Positions 41,182-49,890 of a stretch of DNA of 64,000 nucleotides are shown in pieces. Position 1 is the stretch's first letter, and every line of letters starts with the position of its first letter. Origin of the DNA: Myxococcales bacterium (lineage in GTDB: Bacteria; Myxococcota_A; Bradymonadia; Bradymonadales; GCA-2716585); assembly GCA_002716585.1 (NCBI GenBank), contig PBBL01000085.1, positions 82,739-146,738 of the forward strand, in the 5' to 3' direction. A program made the position numbers and the translations under genes. The notes below the pieces were generated by a model, which did not search any database, was not told where the DNA came from, and saw only the letters and a program-made list of their open reading frames with translations.

Positions 41182-44157
41182 ATGTCCACCCCGGAAGGAG
41201 ACAAGCCCACAGCGGAGCCTGTCGGCGACGTCGAGGAGCCCACCACGGCTCCGTCCGCCCCCTCCTCCGCTGCGAGCCCCGACGAGGCGCGCTCCAGGCG
41301 TCGATCTGACTCACGGAAGCGCTCTCGCTCGTCCCGGTCGGGCGCGTCGCGGCGCTCGAAGCTGCTGCCCAAGAACTTCCTGGCCCGCGGCGTGGCCGAG
41401 GGCGCCGATCTGACGGACGCGCTCGATGTCGCCAGCCACGAGCGACGCAACCACCAACACGAGCGGCGGCGCAACTGGGAGGCGCGGCGCCAGCGGCGCC
41501 AACGCGCCGAGCGGCGGCGTGAGCTGCTCACGACCGCGAGCCAGCGGTTGATGATCGCGGCGGTCTTCGCGGCGCCGCTGGCGATCGGGACGGTCCACCT
41601 GGCGACCGCGGCGCTCGTCGCGCTGCTGGCGACGCTGTCGGCCGCCATGACGATCGGGCTGTGCCACGCGCGGCAGGAGCGCGTCCGGCCCGGGCTCGCC
41701 GGGTGGACGCTGCTGGCGCTGTCGGGCGCGGCCTTTCTCCACGCGCTCCCGCTGCCCACCGGCCTGGTGTCGGTGCTGGGGGGCTCGATCGGGGGCTGGC
41801 TTGAGTTCGCCTACGGCTCGGTGGAGGGCGGCGCGCCCGGCTGGAGCACGATGGGGCTGGCGCCCGGCTACGCGGTCCAGAGCGGCCTGGGGCTGCTGGC
41901 GGCGGCGGGCGTCTACCTGACCGCGTCGCACCAGTTCCGCGAGCAGCGCCCGTTCCTCGGCGCGATGTGGATCGCCCCCTGGCTCGGGGTGACGCTGGTG
42001 GGGCTGGGGCTGGTGCAGCTGGCGCTGCGCTCACCCGCGCGGCTGCTGTTCTACACCCCGCGCCACATGGACACGATCCCGCTGATGGCGTCCTCGTTCG
42101 TCAACCCGGAGCACCTCGGGGTGCTCCTGGCGTCGCTGACGCTCATCCCGATGGGGATGTCCCAGCAGACGAACCAGAACCCCTGGCGAGGGACGCAGAT
42201 GCTCATGCTGGTGATGTGCAGCGCGGGGCTGGTCGCGACGCTGAGCCTGTCGGCGGTGCTGGCCTGGGTGTTCGGGCTGCTGGTCTTCGGCGGGCTCACG
42301 CTGCGCGACCGCCTGCACTGGGGCAAGGCGCAGAGCGCGGCGCTCCTCGGGGGGCTGGCGGCGGTGGGGGTGGCGCTGGTCGGGGCGTGGACGGCGCTGG
42401 GGCCGAAGCTGACGCTCCTCGATCGCCTGCGCGGCGTCTCCTGGTCGGATCCGTGGCCGGTCTGGTCGCAGGGGCTGGGCGTGCTGACCGAGGTGTTCTG
42501 GGTGGGCACCGGCCCCGGAGGCTACTCCGACGCAGCGGCCGCGGCGAGCGAGGGGGTCGCGACGACGATCGGGCGCCACACCTTCGTGGGCAACGGCTAC
42601 CTCCAGGCGGCGCTCGACTTTGGCGCGCCGCTGGGGCTGGCGGCCGCGGCGCTGCTCATCGCGGCGGTCGTGCGGGTGACGCTGCGGAGCTGGCGCAAGC
42701 CCACCGACCTGCCGCTGATGCGGGCGCTGACGGCGGCGCTCGCCGCCGCGGGCCTGGGCGCCGCCACCGGGTTCGGCGCCTCCATCCCGGGGGTGTACGT
42801 GCCGGGCGTGATGCTGCTCGGCTTGATGGTCGGGCGCGACCGCCGCTACCGGGGGATCAAGCGGTTTGAGCCCGCGTCGATGGTGGAGCGCGCGCAGGGG
42901 TGGGCGCCCGCGACCTGCCTGGGGGCGCTGGTGGCGCTGGCCGCGCTGCTCGGCCCGGCGGCGTGGAGCGACGCGAGCGGCGAGCCCGCCCAGGCGGTGA
43001 GGACGCTGGCGGCGTCCCCGGCGCCGCTCCCGGAGGAGGTGGAGGCGGCGGCCCGTCGAGCGCTCGTGAGGCGACCGCTTCAGGGGCGGCTGCACCTGAT
43101 GATCGGCCTGGCGCACCGCGCCGCCGGAGACGACGCGCTGGCGCTGGCGGCGCTGGAGCGCGCGGCGCGGTTTGAGCCGGGCGATCCGGCGCCCACCACC
43201 CTCATCGCCCGGACCCACCTGGAGCGCGGCCGCAAGGCCGAGGCGCTGCGCACCTACCGCGACGCCCTCCTCCGCTCACAGACGACGCAGGGCGCGGGGC
43301 GGCTGGCGATCGCCGCGGAGCTGGGCCGCGTCCTGAAGACCCCAGCGGACCTGCTGGAGGTCGTCCCGCCGACCGACCACGAGGTGTGGTCGGTGGTGCT
43401 CCGCGGGTTGCTCTCGCCGGGCCAGGCGACCCCCGAGCGGGCCACGCTGCTGGTCGAGACCGCCCAGGCGCTCCTGAAGCGCAACCCCTCGCCGGAGGTC
43501 GCGCGGCTGGCGAAGCTGCACCTGGCGCGGGGTCGGCTGGCGCTCGGTCAAGAGGAGGAGGCGCGCGAGGTGATCGAGGCGCTGCTCAAGGACGGCGAGG
43601 CGCCCTCGGGCGCCTACCAGCGCGCGGTTCAGCTCCAGCGGCAGCGAGGTGAGCTGTTGAACGCGATCGCGACCGCCGAGGAGGGGCTCGACCGCGATGG
43701 TCAACACGTCGAGCTTCAGTTCTTGCTCGCGGAGCTGCTGCTGGACGCCCAACAGCTCCTGCCGCAGGAGAGCCAGACCCACGACTGGCAGGGCCGGATG
43801 AAGGAGCTGTTGGTGGACTTGAGGACCCACGCGCTTCGCCACGACGGGCCGCGCTACCGGTTCTACATGCTGGCCGGGCAGCACCAGATGGGGACCGGGC
43901 AGCACCCGCTGGCGATCCGCGACCTCAAGCGGGCGGCGGAGGCGAGCCCGGGCTCGTCGAAGCCGCTGGAGCTGATGGTCGGGCTGCTCCAGCAGGAGCG
44001 CCGCAACGGCGAGGCGCTGAAGCTCTACGAAGAGCTGATCGAGGGCTGGCCCGACCACCCGGAGCGCGCCCGCTGGGAGCACGAGGCGGAGCTGCTGCGG
44101 CTCTCCCGCGAGGAGCTGCGCGAGCGGTTCAACTGGACGCCCGACGACCTGGAGTGA
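41182..44157 (+). CDS. O-antigen ligase/polymerase (Wzy_C)-like membrane protein fused to TPR domain
   Basis: The start ATG 41182 has GAGGAG 9 nt upstream and gives 991 residues. A charged N-terminal region of about 115 residues (Ser/Arg-rich, then many Arg/His) is followed by 10-12 membrane helices (from LMIAAVFAAPLAIGTVHLATAALVALLA to VPGVMLLGLMVGRD). The pre-helical loop GTGPGGYSDAAAAASEG and HTFVGNGYLQAALDFGAPLG matches the Wzy_C region, where (H)N..L....G..G is conserved. From about residue 640 the sequence is tandem TPR-like helices (LHLMIGLAHRAAGDDALALAALERAARFEPGDPAP). Such proteins ligate or polymerise surface glycans, or glycosylate proteins (PglL type); which applies here is unknown. 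Confidence 0.8.
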   Translation: MSTPEGDKPTAEPVGDVEEPTTAPSAPSSAASPDEARSRRRSDSRKRSRSSRSGASRRSKLLPKNFLARGVAEGADLTDALDVASHERRNHQHERRRNWEARRQRRQRAERRRELLTTASQRLMIAAVFAAPLAIGTVHLATAALVALLATLSAAMTIGLCHARQERVRPGLAGWTLLALSGAAFLHALPLPTGLVSVLGGSIGGWLEFAYGSVEGGAPGWSTMGLAPGYAVQSGLGLLAAAGVYLTASHQFREQRPFLGAMWIAPWLGVTLVGLGLVQLALRSPARLLFYTPRHMDTIPLMASSFVNPEHLGVLLASLTLIPMGMSQQTNQNPWRGTQMLMLVMCSAGLVATLSLSAVLAWVFGLLVFGGLTLRDRLHWGKAQSAALLGGLAAVGVALVGAWTALGPKLTLLDRLRGVSWSDPWPVWSQGLGVLTEVFWVGTGPGGYSDAAAAASEGVATTIGRHTFVGNGYLQAALDFGAPLGLAAAALLIAAVVRVTLRSWRKPTDLPLMRALTAALAAAGLGAATGFGASIPGVYVPGVMLLGLMVGRDRRYRGIKRFEPASMVERAQGWAPATCLGALVALAALLGPAAWSDASGEPAQAVRTLAASPAPLPEEVEAAARRALVRRPLQGRLHLMIGLAHRAAGDDALALAALERAARFEPGDPAPTTLIARTHLERGRKAEALRTYRDALLRSQTTQGAGRLAIAAELGRVLKTPADLLEVVPPTDHEVWSVVLRGLLSPGQATPERATLLVETAQALLKRNPSPEVARLAKLHLARGRLALGQEEEAREVIEALLKDGEAPSGAYQRAVQLQRQRGELLNAIATAEEGLDRDGQHVELQFLLAELLLDAQQLLPQESQTHDWQGRMKELLVDLRTHALRHDGPRYRFYMLAGQHQMGTGQHPLAIRDLKRAAEASPGSSKPLELMVGLLQQERRNGEALKLYEELIEGWPDHPERARWEHEAELLRLSREELRERFNWTPDDLE

Positions 44158-44160
44158 CGC

Positions 44161-44177
44161 CTCAACGGGGCGTTGAG
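44161..44177 (+). terminator. Hairpin just after the O-antigen ligase-like gene
   Basis: A perfect 7-bp stem, CTCAACG (44161-44167) with CGTTGAG (44171-44177), has a 3-nt loop and lies 3 nt after the stop. No T-run follows. A second hairpin, CTTCGGGC with GCCCGAAG (44282-44302), lies in the same 268-bp gap; the rest of the gap shows nothing recognisable. Confidence 0.5.
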
Positions 44178-44425
44178 AATGGATGGAGCGGCTCAGGCGT
44201 TGAACCACGCGAACCCCTCAAAGGGGGCCGAGTTCGCGCCAGAGCTTGACGCCAGCGCTGGAACTGGGCACCTTAGGGGGACTTCGGGCCTGACGCCCGA
44301 AGCACTGGGCGGGCTTCTCATACACGAGAGCTGGTCAGGGGCGCGGTACTCGCCAACGGAAGCGTCCTGTGGGGTGTGCCTGCCCCGACTCACCAGGCCC
44401 TCCCGCGAGGTGGCACGGAGCAACG

Positions 44426-47400
44426 ATGGCTGGCGAACCCAGATCCGGCCAGCGGGGCTTTCGGCTGGGTCGGGACCAAAACCCCGAGAAAGACAACGCG
44501 TTCTTTCGACTCGCCAACCCGGCTGTGCAGGTCCTGCTGTTCACCGCCTTCATGGTCGGGCTCGTCCTGCTGACGACCCGGACCCTGACCCCGGACCCGC
44601 GCTTTGATGTGCAGGAGGGCGTCCCCGCCCCGCGCGACATCAAGGCGACGCGCACCTTCACCTACGTCGAGACCGACGACGAGGCCACCCAGGAGAAGCG
44701 CGAGGAGGCCGCCTGGGCCGTCCCCAAGATCTACGACTTCCACCTCGATCTCCAGAACCAGAAGGTCAACAACATCCAGCGCGCCTTCGCCGCCATGCGC
44801 GGCCGCCTGGACGAGGCGCTGGAGAGCAAGCGCAGCGCTCTGCTGGAGCCCGACCCCGAGCCGGACGTAGGCGTCGCGAAGCCCGACGTCGCCCCGCCTC
44901 CGCCGATCGAGTCGATCAAGTTGACCCCTGAAGAGCGGGTCGAGGCCGCTGAGGCGGTCCGCGCCGAGTTCGATCAGGCGCTCCAGACCATCATCGACAA
45001 GGAGAGCTTCAAGATCCTCGCCCGCGCGGGCTTCTCGAAGTCCATCGAGGAGGCGCTGGTGGGGCTGGTCCACGAGGTGATGGACCACCACATCGTCCCC
45101 AAGCGGCGGCTGCTGGAGGTCGAGGGCAGCCGCGGGATCACGCTGCGGACCATCGCCCAGGGCGAGGTGACCCGCACCGAGCGGCGGCTGGACTTCACGA
45201 GCTTCCTGGACACCGAGGAGGTGGCCCCGGAGCTGCTGCGGATCAGCCCGCGGCACCTGATCCGGCTCAACGAGCCGGAGGTCAAGCGCGCTGCGATCAA
45301 CGTCTCCAAGGCGATCATCGAGACGAACACCGAGCACAACGAGGAGGAGACCGCCAAAGCCCGCGACCTCGCCCGAGCGGGGGTCGCCGAGCTGGCCCAC
45401 ACGCGCACCTTCCGCAAAGGCGAGAACATCGTCGACAACGGCCACATCATCACGCAGCAGCACGCGCGGATCATTCGGGAGATGAACCGCAACTCCTCCA
45501 ACCGGCTCCCCAGAGCCCAGCTGCTGATCGGGACGATCATCCTCCTGATCGTGCTGCTGCTGCTGATGTACACCTTCGCGCGGGCCAACATCACCAAGTT
45601 CCGGTTGCAGTCCAAGGATCTCGTGCTGTTGGGGACGGTGATGCTGTCGCTGCTGCTGCTCCAGCAGCTGGTGGCGATGGCGTTTGAGTCCTGGGGCAAC
45701 GACTGGTCCGAGACCTACATGTCGCTGGTGCATTACGCGATCCCGCTGGCGGTGGGGGCGATGCTGGTGCGCCTGGTGCTCAACAGCGAGACCGCGGTCG
45801 TCTACATCATCCTGATGACGCTGTTCTCGGGGCTGGGCGCGGGCGAGCCGCTGGAGTTCATCGCCTACGTGACGGCCGGGTCGCTGGTCGGCGCCAACGC
45901 GGTGGGCAAGGTCAACCACCGGATGGACCTGCTCAAGGCGGGGCTGATGGTGGGGCTGGTCAACGCGCTGATGATCTGCTCGGTGTTCCTGCTGCGCAGC
46001 GAGCTGGACGCCTGGGTCTACCTGGTGGCGGTGGTGGTCGGGTTCTCCAGCGGCCTGATGTCGGGCGTCCTGGTCAGCGCGCTGCTGCCGCTCATCGAGT
46101 GGGCCTTCAACTACACCACGGACATCAAGCTGCTGGAGCTGGCCGACCTCAACCACCCGGCGCTCCGCGAGCTGATCGAGCAGGCGCCGGGCAGCTACCA
46201 CCACAGCGTGATCGTCGGCAACCTCTGCAAGGAGGCCGCCGAGGCGATCAACGCCAACCCGCTCCTGGCACGGGTCGGCGCCTACTACCACGACATCGGC
46301 AAGGGCAAGAACCCGCAGTACTTCGCGGAGAACCAGCGCCAGGGGCGCAACCCCCACGACAAGCTCAAGCCCAACATGTCGGCGCTGATCATCAAGGCGC
46401 ACGTCAAGGACGGCCTGGAGCTGGCGCGGCAGCACAACCTGCCGCGCGAGATCGAGGACTTCATCGCCCAGCACCACGGCACGACCCTGATCGCCTACTT
46501 CTACCACCGCGCCAAGAGCCTCGAAGACCCCGACATCCCCGAGGTCGACGAGAAGGACTACCGCTACCCCGGCCCCAAGCCGCAGACCCGCGAGACCGCG
46601 ATCTGCCTGCTGGCCGACGGCATCGAGGCCGCCTCCCGCGCCATGCCGGACCCGACCCCGGATCGGCTCAAGGGGCTGGTCCAGAAGATGATCAACAAGG
46701 CGTTCGCCGACGGGCAGCTCGACGAGTGCGACCTCACGCTCAAGGATCTCAACGCCATCGCCAAGGCGTTCATCCGGGTCCTGATGGGGATGTACCACTC
46801 GCGCCCTCAGTACCCCGAGGACAAGCGTCGCAAGGACGACAAGCGCGCCAAGCCACAGCCCTCCGGGGCTCAGCAGCGCCCCCAGCGCACGACCAGCGCC
46901 AACCTCCAGAAGGCGGCCAACGGCTCCGAGCCCGCGCTGCGCGCTCGCCCGCGCAAGAACTCACGCTCCCGCCGCGGCGGGCAGACCGTCTTCGAGGACC
47001 GCCTCGGCGACAACAACCCTGAAGTGCTCGCCCTCAACACGCCCAAGCGAACCGTGGAGATGAAGCTCACCCGCGAGCAGCGCGATGAGATCACGACGCG
47101 CAAGCGACCTCAGGACAAGAAAGAGCGCCTCGACGCGCCCGACGCCGAGGAGGACCGCGTCGAGGTGGTCGCGATCGACGACGAGGAGGACCGCGTCGAG
47201 GAGGTCGCGATCGACGACGAGGAGGACGACGCCGAGCGCCCGCCCTCCGAGGAGGCCCACGCGGCCAACGGCGCCGAGCCGCACCCGACAGACACCGACG
47301 AGCCCGCAGAGGGAGAGGACACCGACGATGCCGCTGGAGCTGATCCTGGAGAACCTGGAGGGGACGACCTGGGAGGGGGCGCTCAACAGCAACCTCCTGA

Positions 47401-47443
47401 CGAGCCGGATGACCAGCCTCTTCGCCGCCTTGGGCTGTCCTGA
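44426..47443 (+). CDS. pgpH: PgpH-type 7TM-HD cyclic-di-AMP phosphodiesterase with long acidic tail
   Basis: ATG 44426 (GGAG 5 nt upstream) gives 1005 residues. After a first membrane helix (VQVLLFTAFMVGLVLL) comes an extracytoplasmic 7TMR-HDED domain to about residue 360 with VPAPRDIKATRTFTYVETDDEA. Seven helices follow (about 367-560). The HD domain begins at about 585: PGSYHHSVIVGNLCKEAAEAI, YYHDIGKGKNPQYF (the HD pair), then QHHGTTLIAYFYHRA and LLADGIEAASRAM. This layout is that of PgpH, which hydrolyses c-di-AMP. The last 200 residues are basic, then strongly acidic with twice-repeated EEDRVE(V/E)VAIDDEED, and overlap ybeY by 116 bp in another frame. Confidence 0.88.
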   Translation: MAGEPRSGQRGFRLGRDQNPEKDNAFFRLANPAVQVLLFTAFMVGLVLLTTRTLTPDPRFDVQEGVPAPRDIKATRTFTYVETDDEATQEKREEAAWAVPKIYDFHLDLQNQKVNNIQRAFAAMRGRLDEALESKRSALLEPDPEPDVGVAKPDVAPPPPIESIKLTPEERVEAAEAVRAEFDQALQTIIDKESFKILARAGFSKSIEEALVGLVHEVMDHHIVPKRRLLEVEGSRGITLRTIAQGEVTRTERRLDFTSFLDTEEVAPELLRISPRHLIRLNEPEVKRAAINVSKAIIETNTEHNEEETAKARDLARAGVAELAHTRTFRKGENIVDNGHIITQQHARIIREMNRNSSNRLPRAQLLIGTIILLIVLLLLMYTFARANITKFRLQSKDLVLLGTVMLSLLLLQQLVAMAFESWGNDWSETYMSLVHYAIPLAVGAMLVRLVLNSETAVVYIILMTLFSGLGAGEPLEFIAYVTAGSLVGANAVGKVNHRMDLLKAGLMVGLVNALMICSVFLLRSELDAWVYLVAVVVGFSSGLMSGVLVSALLPLIEWAFNYTTDIKLLELADLNHPALRELIEQAPGSYHHSVIVGNLCKEAAEAINANPLLARVGAYYHDIGKGKNPQYFAENQRQGRNPHDKLKPNMSALIIKAHVKDGLELARQHNLPREIEDFIAQHHGTTLIAYFYHRAKSLEDPDIPEVDEKDYRYPGPKPQTRETAICLLADGIEAASRAMPDPTPDRLKGLVQKMINKAFADGQLDECDLTLKDLNAIAKAFIRVLMGMYHSRPQYPEDKRRKDDKRAKPQPSGAQQRPQRTTSANLQKAANGSEPALRARPRKNSRSRRGGQTVFEDRLGDNNPEVLALNTPKRTVEMKLTREQRDEITTRKRPQDKKERLDAPDAEEDRVEVVAIDDEEDRVEEVAIDDEEDDAERPPSEEAHAANGAEPHPTDTDEPAEGEDTDDAAGADPGEPGGDDLGGGAQQQPPDEPDDQPLRRLGLS

Positions 47444-47831
47444 GGACGCCCAGGCCACCGTGGTGCTGACCGACGACGACGAGGTCCACCAGCTCAACCT
47501 CGACTGGCGCGGCGTCGATCGCCCGACGGACGTGCTCGCCTTCGCCATGCAGGAGGGCGAGCACGCCGCGTTCACCCCAGAGGAGATCCTCGGGGACGTC
47601 GTCATCTCCGTCGACACCGCCGCCCGCCAGGCCCGCGAGGCCACCCACCAGGGCCGCGTCAGCCCCGAACAGACCGACGCCTGGACCCTCGAAGACGAGT
47701 TGACCTTCCTCGCCATACACGGCCTGCTGCACCTCCTCGGCCACGACCACCACGACCCCGAGGAGGAGGCCACCATGAAGGCGGAGGAGCAGCGCGTCTG
47801 GGCCGCGGTGCTCGCCGACGAGCGCCGTTGA
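47328..47831 (+). CDS. ybeY: Endoribonuclease YbeY (rRNA maturation factor)
   Basis: The start at ATG 47328 (AGAGGAC upstream) gives 167 residues, normal for YbeY; in-frame sequence further upstream is an Arg/Ser/Thr-rich shadow of the PgpH tail. The zinc motif HGLLHLLGHDH is intact, as are the conserved NLDWRGVDRPTDVLAFAM and GDVVISVDTA. YbeY processes 16S rRNA 3' ends and acts in ribosome quality control. The order pgpH-ybeY is a widespread conserved pair. The 116-bp overlap with the end of pgpH is unusually long. Confidence 0.95.
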   Translation: MPLELILENLEGTTWEGALNSNLLTSRMTSLFAALGCPEDAQATVVLTDDDEVHQLNLDWRGVDRPTDVLAFAMQEGEHAAFTPEEILGDVVISVDTAARQAREATHQGRVSPEQTDAWTLEDELTFLAIHGLLHLLGHDHHDPEEEATMKAEEQRVWAAVLADERR

Positions 47832-48622
47832 TGATCGGCTGGCCCGAGCTGCTCCTGATCGCCGTCGTCGGCGTCGTCTCGGGCGCCATCAACACCATCG
47901 CCGGGGGCGGCTCGCTCATCACCCTCCCGATGCTGATCTTCGTCGGCCTGCCGCCTGGGGTCGCCAACGGCACCAACCGCGTCGGCGCGGTCCTCCAGTC
48001 CGCTTCAGCCACCGTCCAGTTCCACCGCGAGGGCATGCTCAACATGGCCCACGTGCGCCGCCTCGTCCTCCCGACCAGCGTCGGGGCGCTCCTGGGCACG
48101 TGGCTGTCGATCGGCATCGACGATGACCAGTTTCGCACCATCATCGGGGTGGCGATGGTCATCATCCTCCCCTTCGTCCTGCTCAAGCCCCACAAGTCGC
48201 GCGAGGGCGACGAAGACCGCGACGACGACGCGGCGCCGAAGCCTCCCAAGGAGGAGGCGCCGCCGCTCCCGAGCTGGGCTCAGGCGATCATCTTCTTCTT
48301 CATCGGGGTGTACGGGGGCTTCCTGCAAGCGGGCGTCGGGGTCTTCCTGCTGACCGGGCTCGTCCGCGCCTGCGGGTTCGACCTGGTGCGCAGCAACGGG
48401 GTGAAGGTGGCGCTGGTGGTGGTGTTCGCGTCGCTGGCGACGGCGATCTTCGCCTGGCAGGGGATGATCGCCTGGGCGCCCGCCGGGGCGCTGGCCGCGG
48501 GCTCGGTGCTGGGGGGGTGGGCGGGGACGAAGATGGCCGTCTCGTGGGGACCTCGCTTCATCCGGTGGGTGCTGATCGTGACCGTGCTGGCGTCCGCCAG
48601 CAAGTTGATCGGGCTCTGGTGA
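47831..48622 (+). CDS. TSUP-family membrane transporter (TauE/SafE-like)
   Basis: ATG 47831 overlaps the ybeY stop (TGATG), giving 263 residues. Eight or so helices form two homologous halves. The first starts LLLIAVVGVVSGAINTIAGGGSLITLPML and the second IIFFFIGVYGGFLQAGVGVFLLTGLV, both matching the TSUP G..(A/G)G..G.GGG pattern. A hydrophilic charged loop (HKSREGDEDRDDDAAPKPPKEE) separates them. Family members export sulfite, sulfoacetate or related anions; the substrate here is not predictable. It is co-transcribed with ybeY and ends 3 bp from the convergent DUF3108 gene. Confidence 0.88.
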   Translation: MIGWPELLLIAVVGVVSGAINTIAGGGSLITLPMLIFVGLPPGVANGTNRVGAVLQSASATVQFHREGMLNMAHVRRLVLPTSVGALLGTWLSIGIDDDQFRTIIGVAMVIILPFVLLKPHKSREGDEDRDDDAAPKPPKEEAPPLPSWAQAIIFFFIGVYGGFLQAGVGVFLLTGLVRACGFDLVRSNGVKVALVVVFASLATAIFAWQGMIAWAPAGALAAGSVLGGWAGTKMAVSWGPRFIRWVLIVTVLASASKLIGLW

Positions 48623-48625
48623 GCG

Positions 48626-49492
48626 TCACTTCGGCGGGGTGTACTTGATGATCTTGAAGTCGGCGTCGCCCATCTTCGAGGTCATGAAGACCCGCACGGG
48701 GATCCGCTTGTCGTCGTCGCTCAGGTGCAGCGTCGAGAAGTAGTAGGGCTTGACCCGGGTGCTGAGCTTGGTTTCGCGGTCCTTGCCCTTGCCCGACCAG
48801 CGCGAGTTGAGGATCTCGCGCTTGATCTCGATCTTGACCGTCTGATAATACTGGACAGGCGTCCATGTCTTCTCGCGGCCCATCACCTTGACGTGCAGCC
48901 GCGACAGCTTCCAGCCGTCGTAGACATAGAAGATGTAGCTGTCGCCGTTCTTGAGGGGCTTCGAGCGCAGCGCGTAGAGCCAGCTCAGCGCGTCGTAGGT
49001 CTCGCCGGGCACGGCCCGCTCGAAGTTGCGCTCCTTCTTGCCGACCTTCTTGAACACCCGCGCCGCCGACTTGCTCGGGTCGAAGCGCACCTTGTAGACG
49101 CGCTCCTCGCCGTCCTCACGGATGTACTTGTCGGCCTTGAGCGGCAGCAGCGTGTCGGGGTTGACGAAGGTGTCGCCGTTGTCGTTCACCGGGTAGCTCT
49201 TGGCGAAGAAGCCGTGCGTGATCGCCTTGGCCGACAGCGGCACGTAGGAGACGCCCCGCTTCTTCTTGCGCGTCCCGGCGCGGATCGACGCCCGCGCCGC
49301 TTCGGTCCCGGAGACCTCCACCGAGTAGAAGATCTCCTCACCCTCCCAGACAAACCCCTTCAACGGGGCCTTCGCGGTCGCCGCAGGCTTTCCAGACTCG
49401 GCCCACGCGACCGCAGACACCCCAACCAGCAAAGCGAGGCCCACGAGGGCCACGATGAGGCTGTGCCTTGATATGCGCGTAACACTTCGCAT
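48626..49492 (-). CDS. DUF3108 secreted protein
   Basis: This 288-residue precursor has a signal peptide (SLIVALVGLALLVGVSAVAWA). The mature part matches DUF3108: GEEIFYSVEVSGTEAARASI, PLKADKYIREDGEERVYKVRFD, YDALSWLYALRSKPLKNGDSYIF and a C-terminal RVKPYYFSTLHLSDDDKRIPVRVFM region. DUF3108 proteins are periplasmic or outer-membrane-associated, possibly with a lipocalin-like barrel; their function is unknown. ATG 49492 has AAGGAG 7 nt upstream, and a good promoter lies at 49563-49591. Confidence 0.85.
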   Translation of the reverse strand: MRSVTRISRHSLIVALVGLALLVGVSAVAWAESGKPAATAKAPLKGFVWEGEEIFYSVEVSGTEAARASIRAGTRKKKRGVSYVPLSAKAITHGFFAKSYPVNDNGDTFVNPDTLLPLKADKYIREDGEERVYKVRFDPSKSAARVFKKVGKKERNFERAVPGETYDALSWLYALRSKPLKNGDSYIFYVYDGWKLSRLHVKVMGREKTWTPVQYYQTVKIEIKREILNSRWSGKGKDRETKLSTRVKPYYFSTLHLSDDDKRIPVRVFMTSKMGDADFKIIKYTPPK

Positions 49493-49890
49493 TGTCAGGC
49501 TCCTTGATAAAATCCCAAAGGTTCACAAACGGTTGGAGTCGCGCCCAGGAAACCGCCACAGGAGTATGCTCCTTCGCGGCGTCATGTGCAACACGATCGG
49601 GCGCTGTGAACGTCCCGAGCCCGCACAGCAAAACATCAAAATATCCTACTCAACACAGAAAACACACCAAAGAAAGAGGTGTTCCGCTGGCGCACCAGAA
49701 AGTGACTCGGAGCCAGGCCAATGAGCCATGCGCGCCAGCGGAACTTGCATGGGTAGACGCGGCGAGTCGGAGGATCTTCAATCGGGATCGGAGTTTTTTT
49801 GCAAGCGGACCGCCACACTCTGCTGCGAACCCCGATGAACACGGGATGGACATGGGGGGCTTGGGAGGCTCCCTTCAGGAGGGGGCGCCG
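49493..49890. other. 398-bp non-coding region between the DUF3108 gene and malG
   Basis: No gene is seen. It holds the DUF3108 promoter (49563-49591) and a perfect 13-bp inverted repeat, GTTCCGCTGGCGC (49681-49693) with GCGCCAGCGGAAC (49732-49744), around a 38-nt spacer. It also has a T7 run at 49794-49800. The central part is AT-richer than the flanks. The inverted repeat may terminate the upstream mal operon (minus strand). Confidence 0.7.
49563..49591 (-). promoter_or_regulatory. Putative sigma-70 promoter of the DUF3108 gene
   Basis: Minus strand: TTGCAC (49591-49586), 17-nt spacer, CATACT (49568-49563). The leader to ATG 49492 would be about 65 nt. Confidence 0.55.

Noticed and set aside
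44390..46798. Open frame of 802 codons opposite pgpH
   Set aside because: It is an antisense shadow; the HD and membrane segments lie on the plus strand.
49780..49800. Intrinsic terminator ending in a T7 run
   Set aside because: No stable stem precedes the T-run on the plus strand and no plus-strand gene ends before it.
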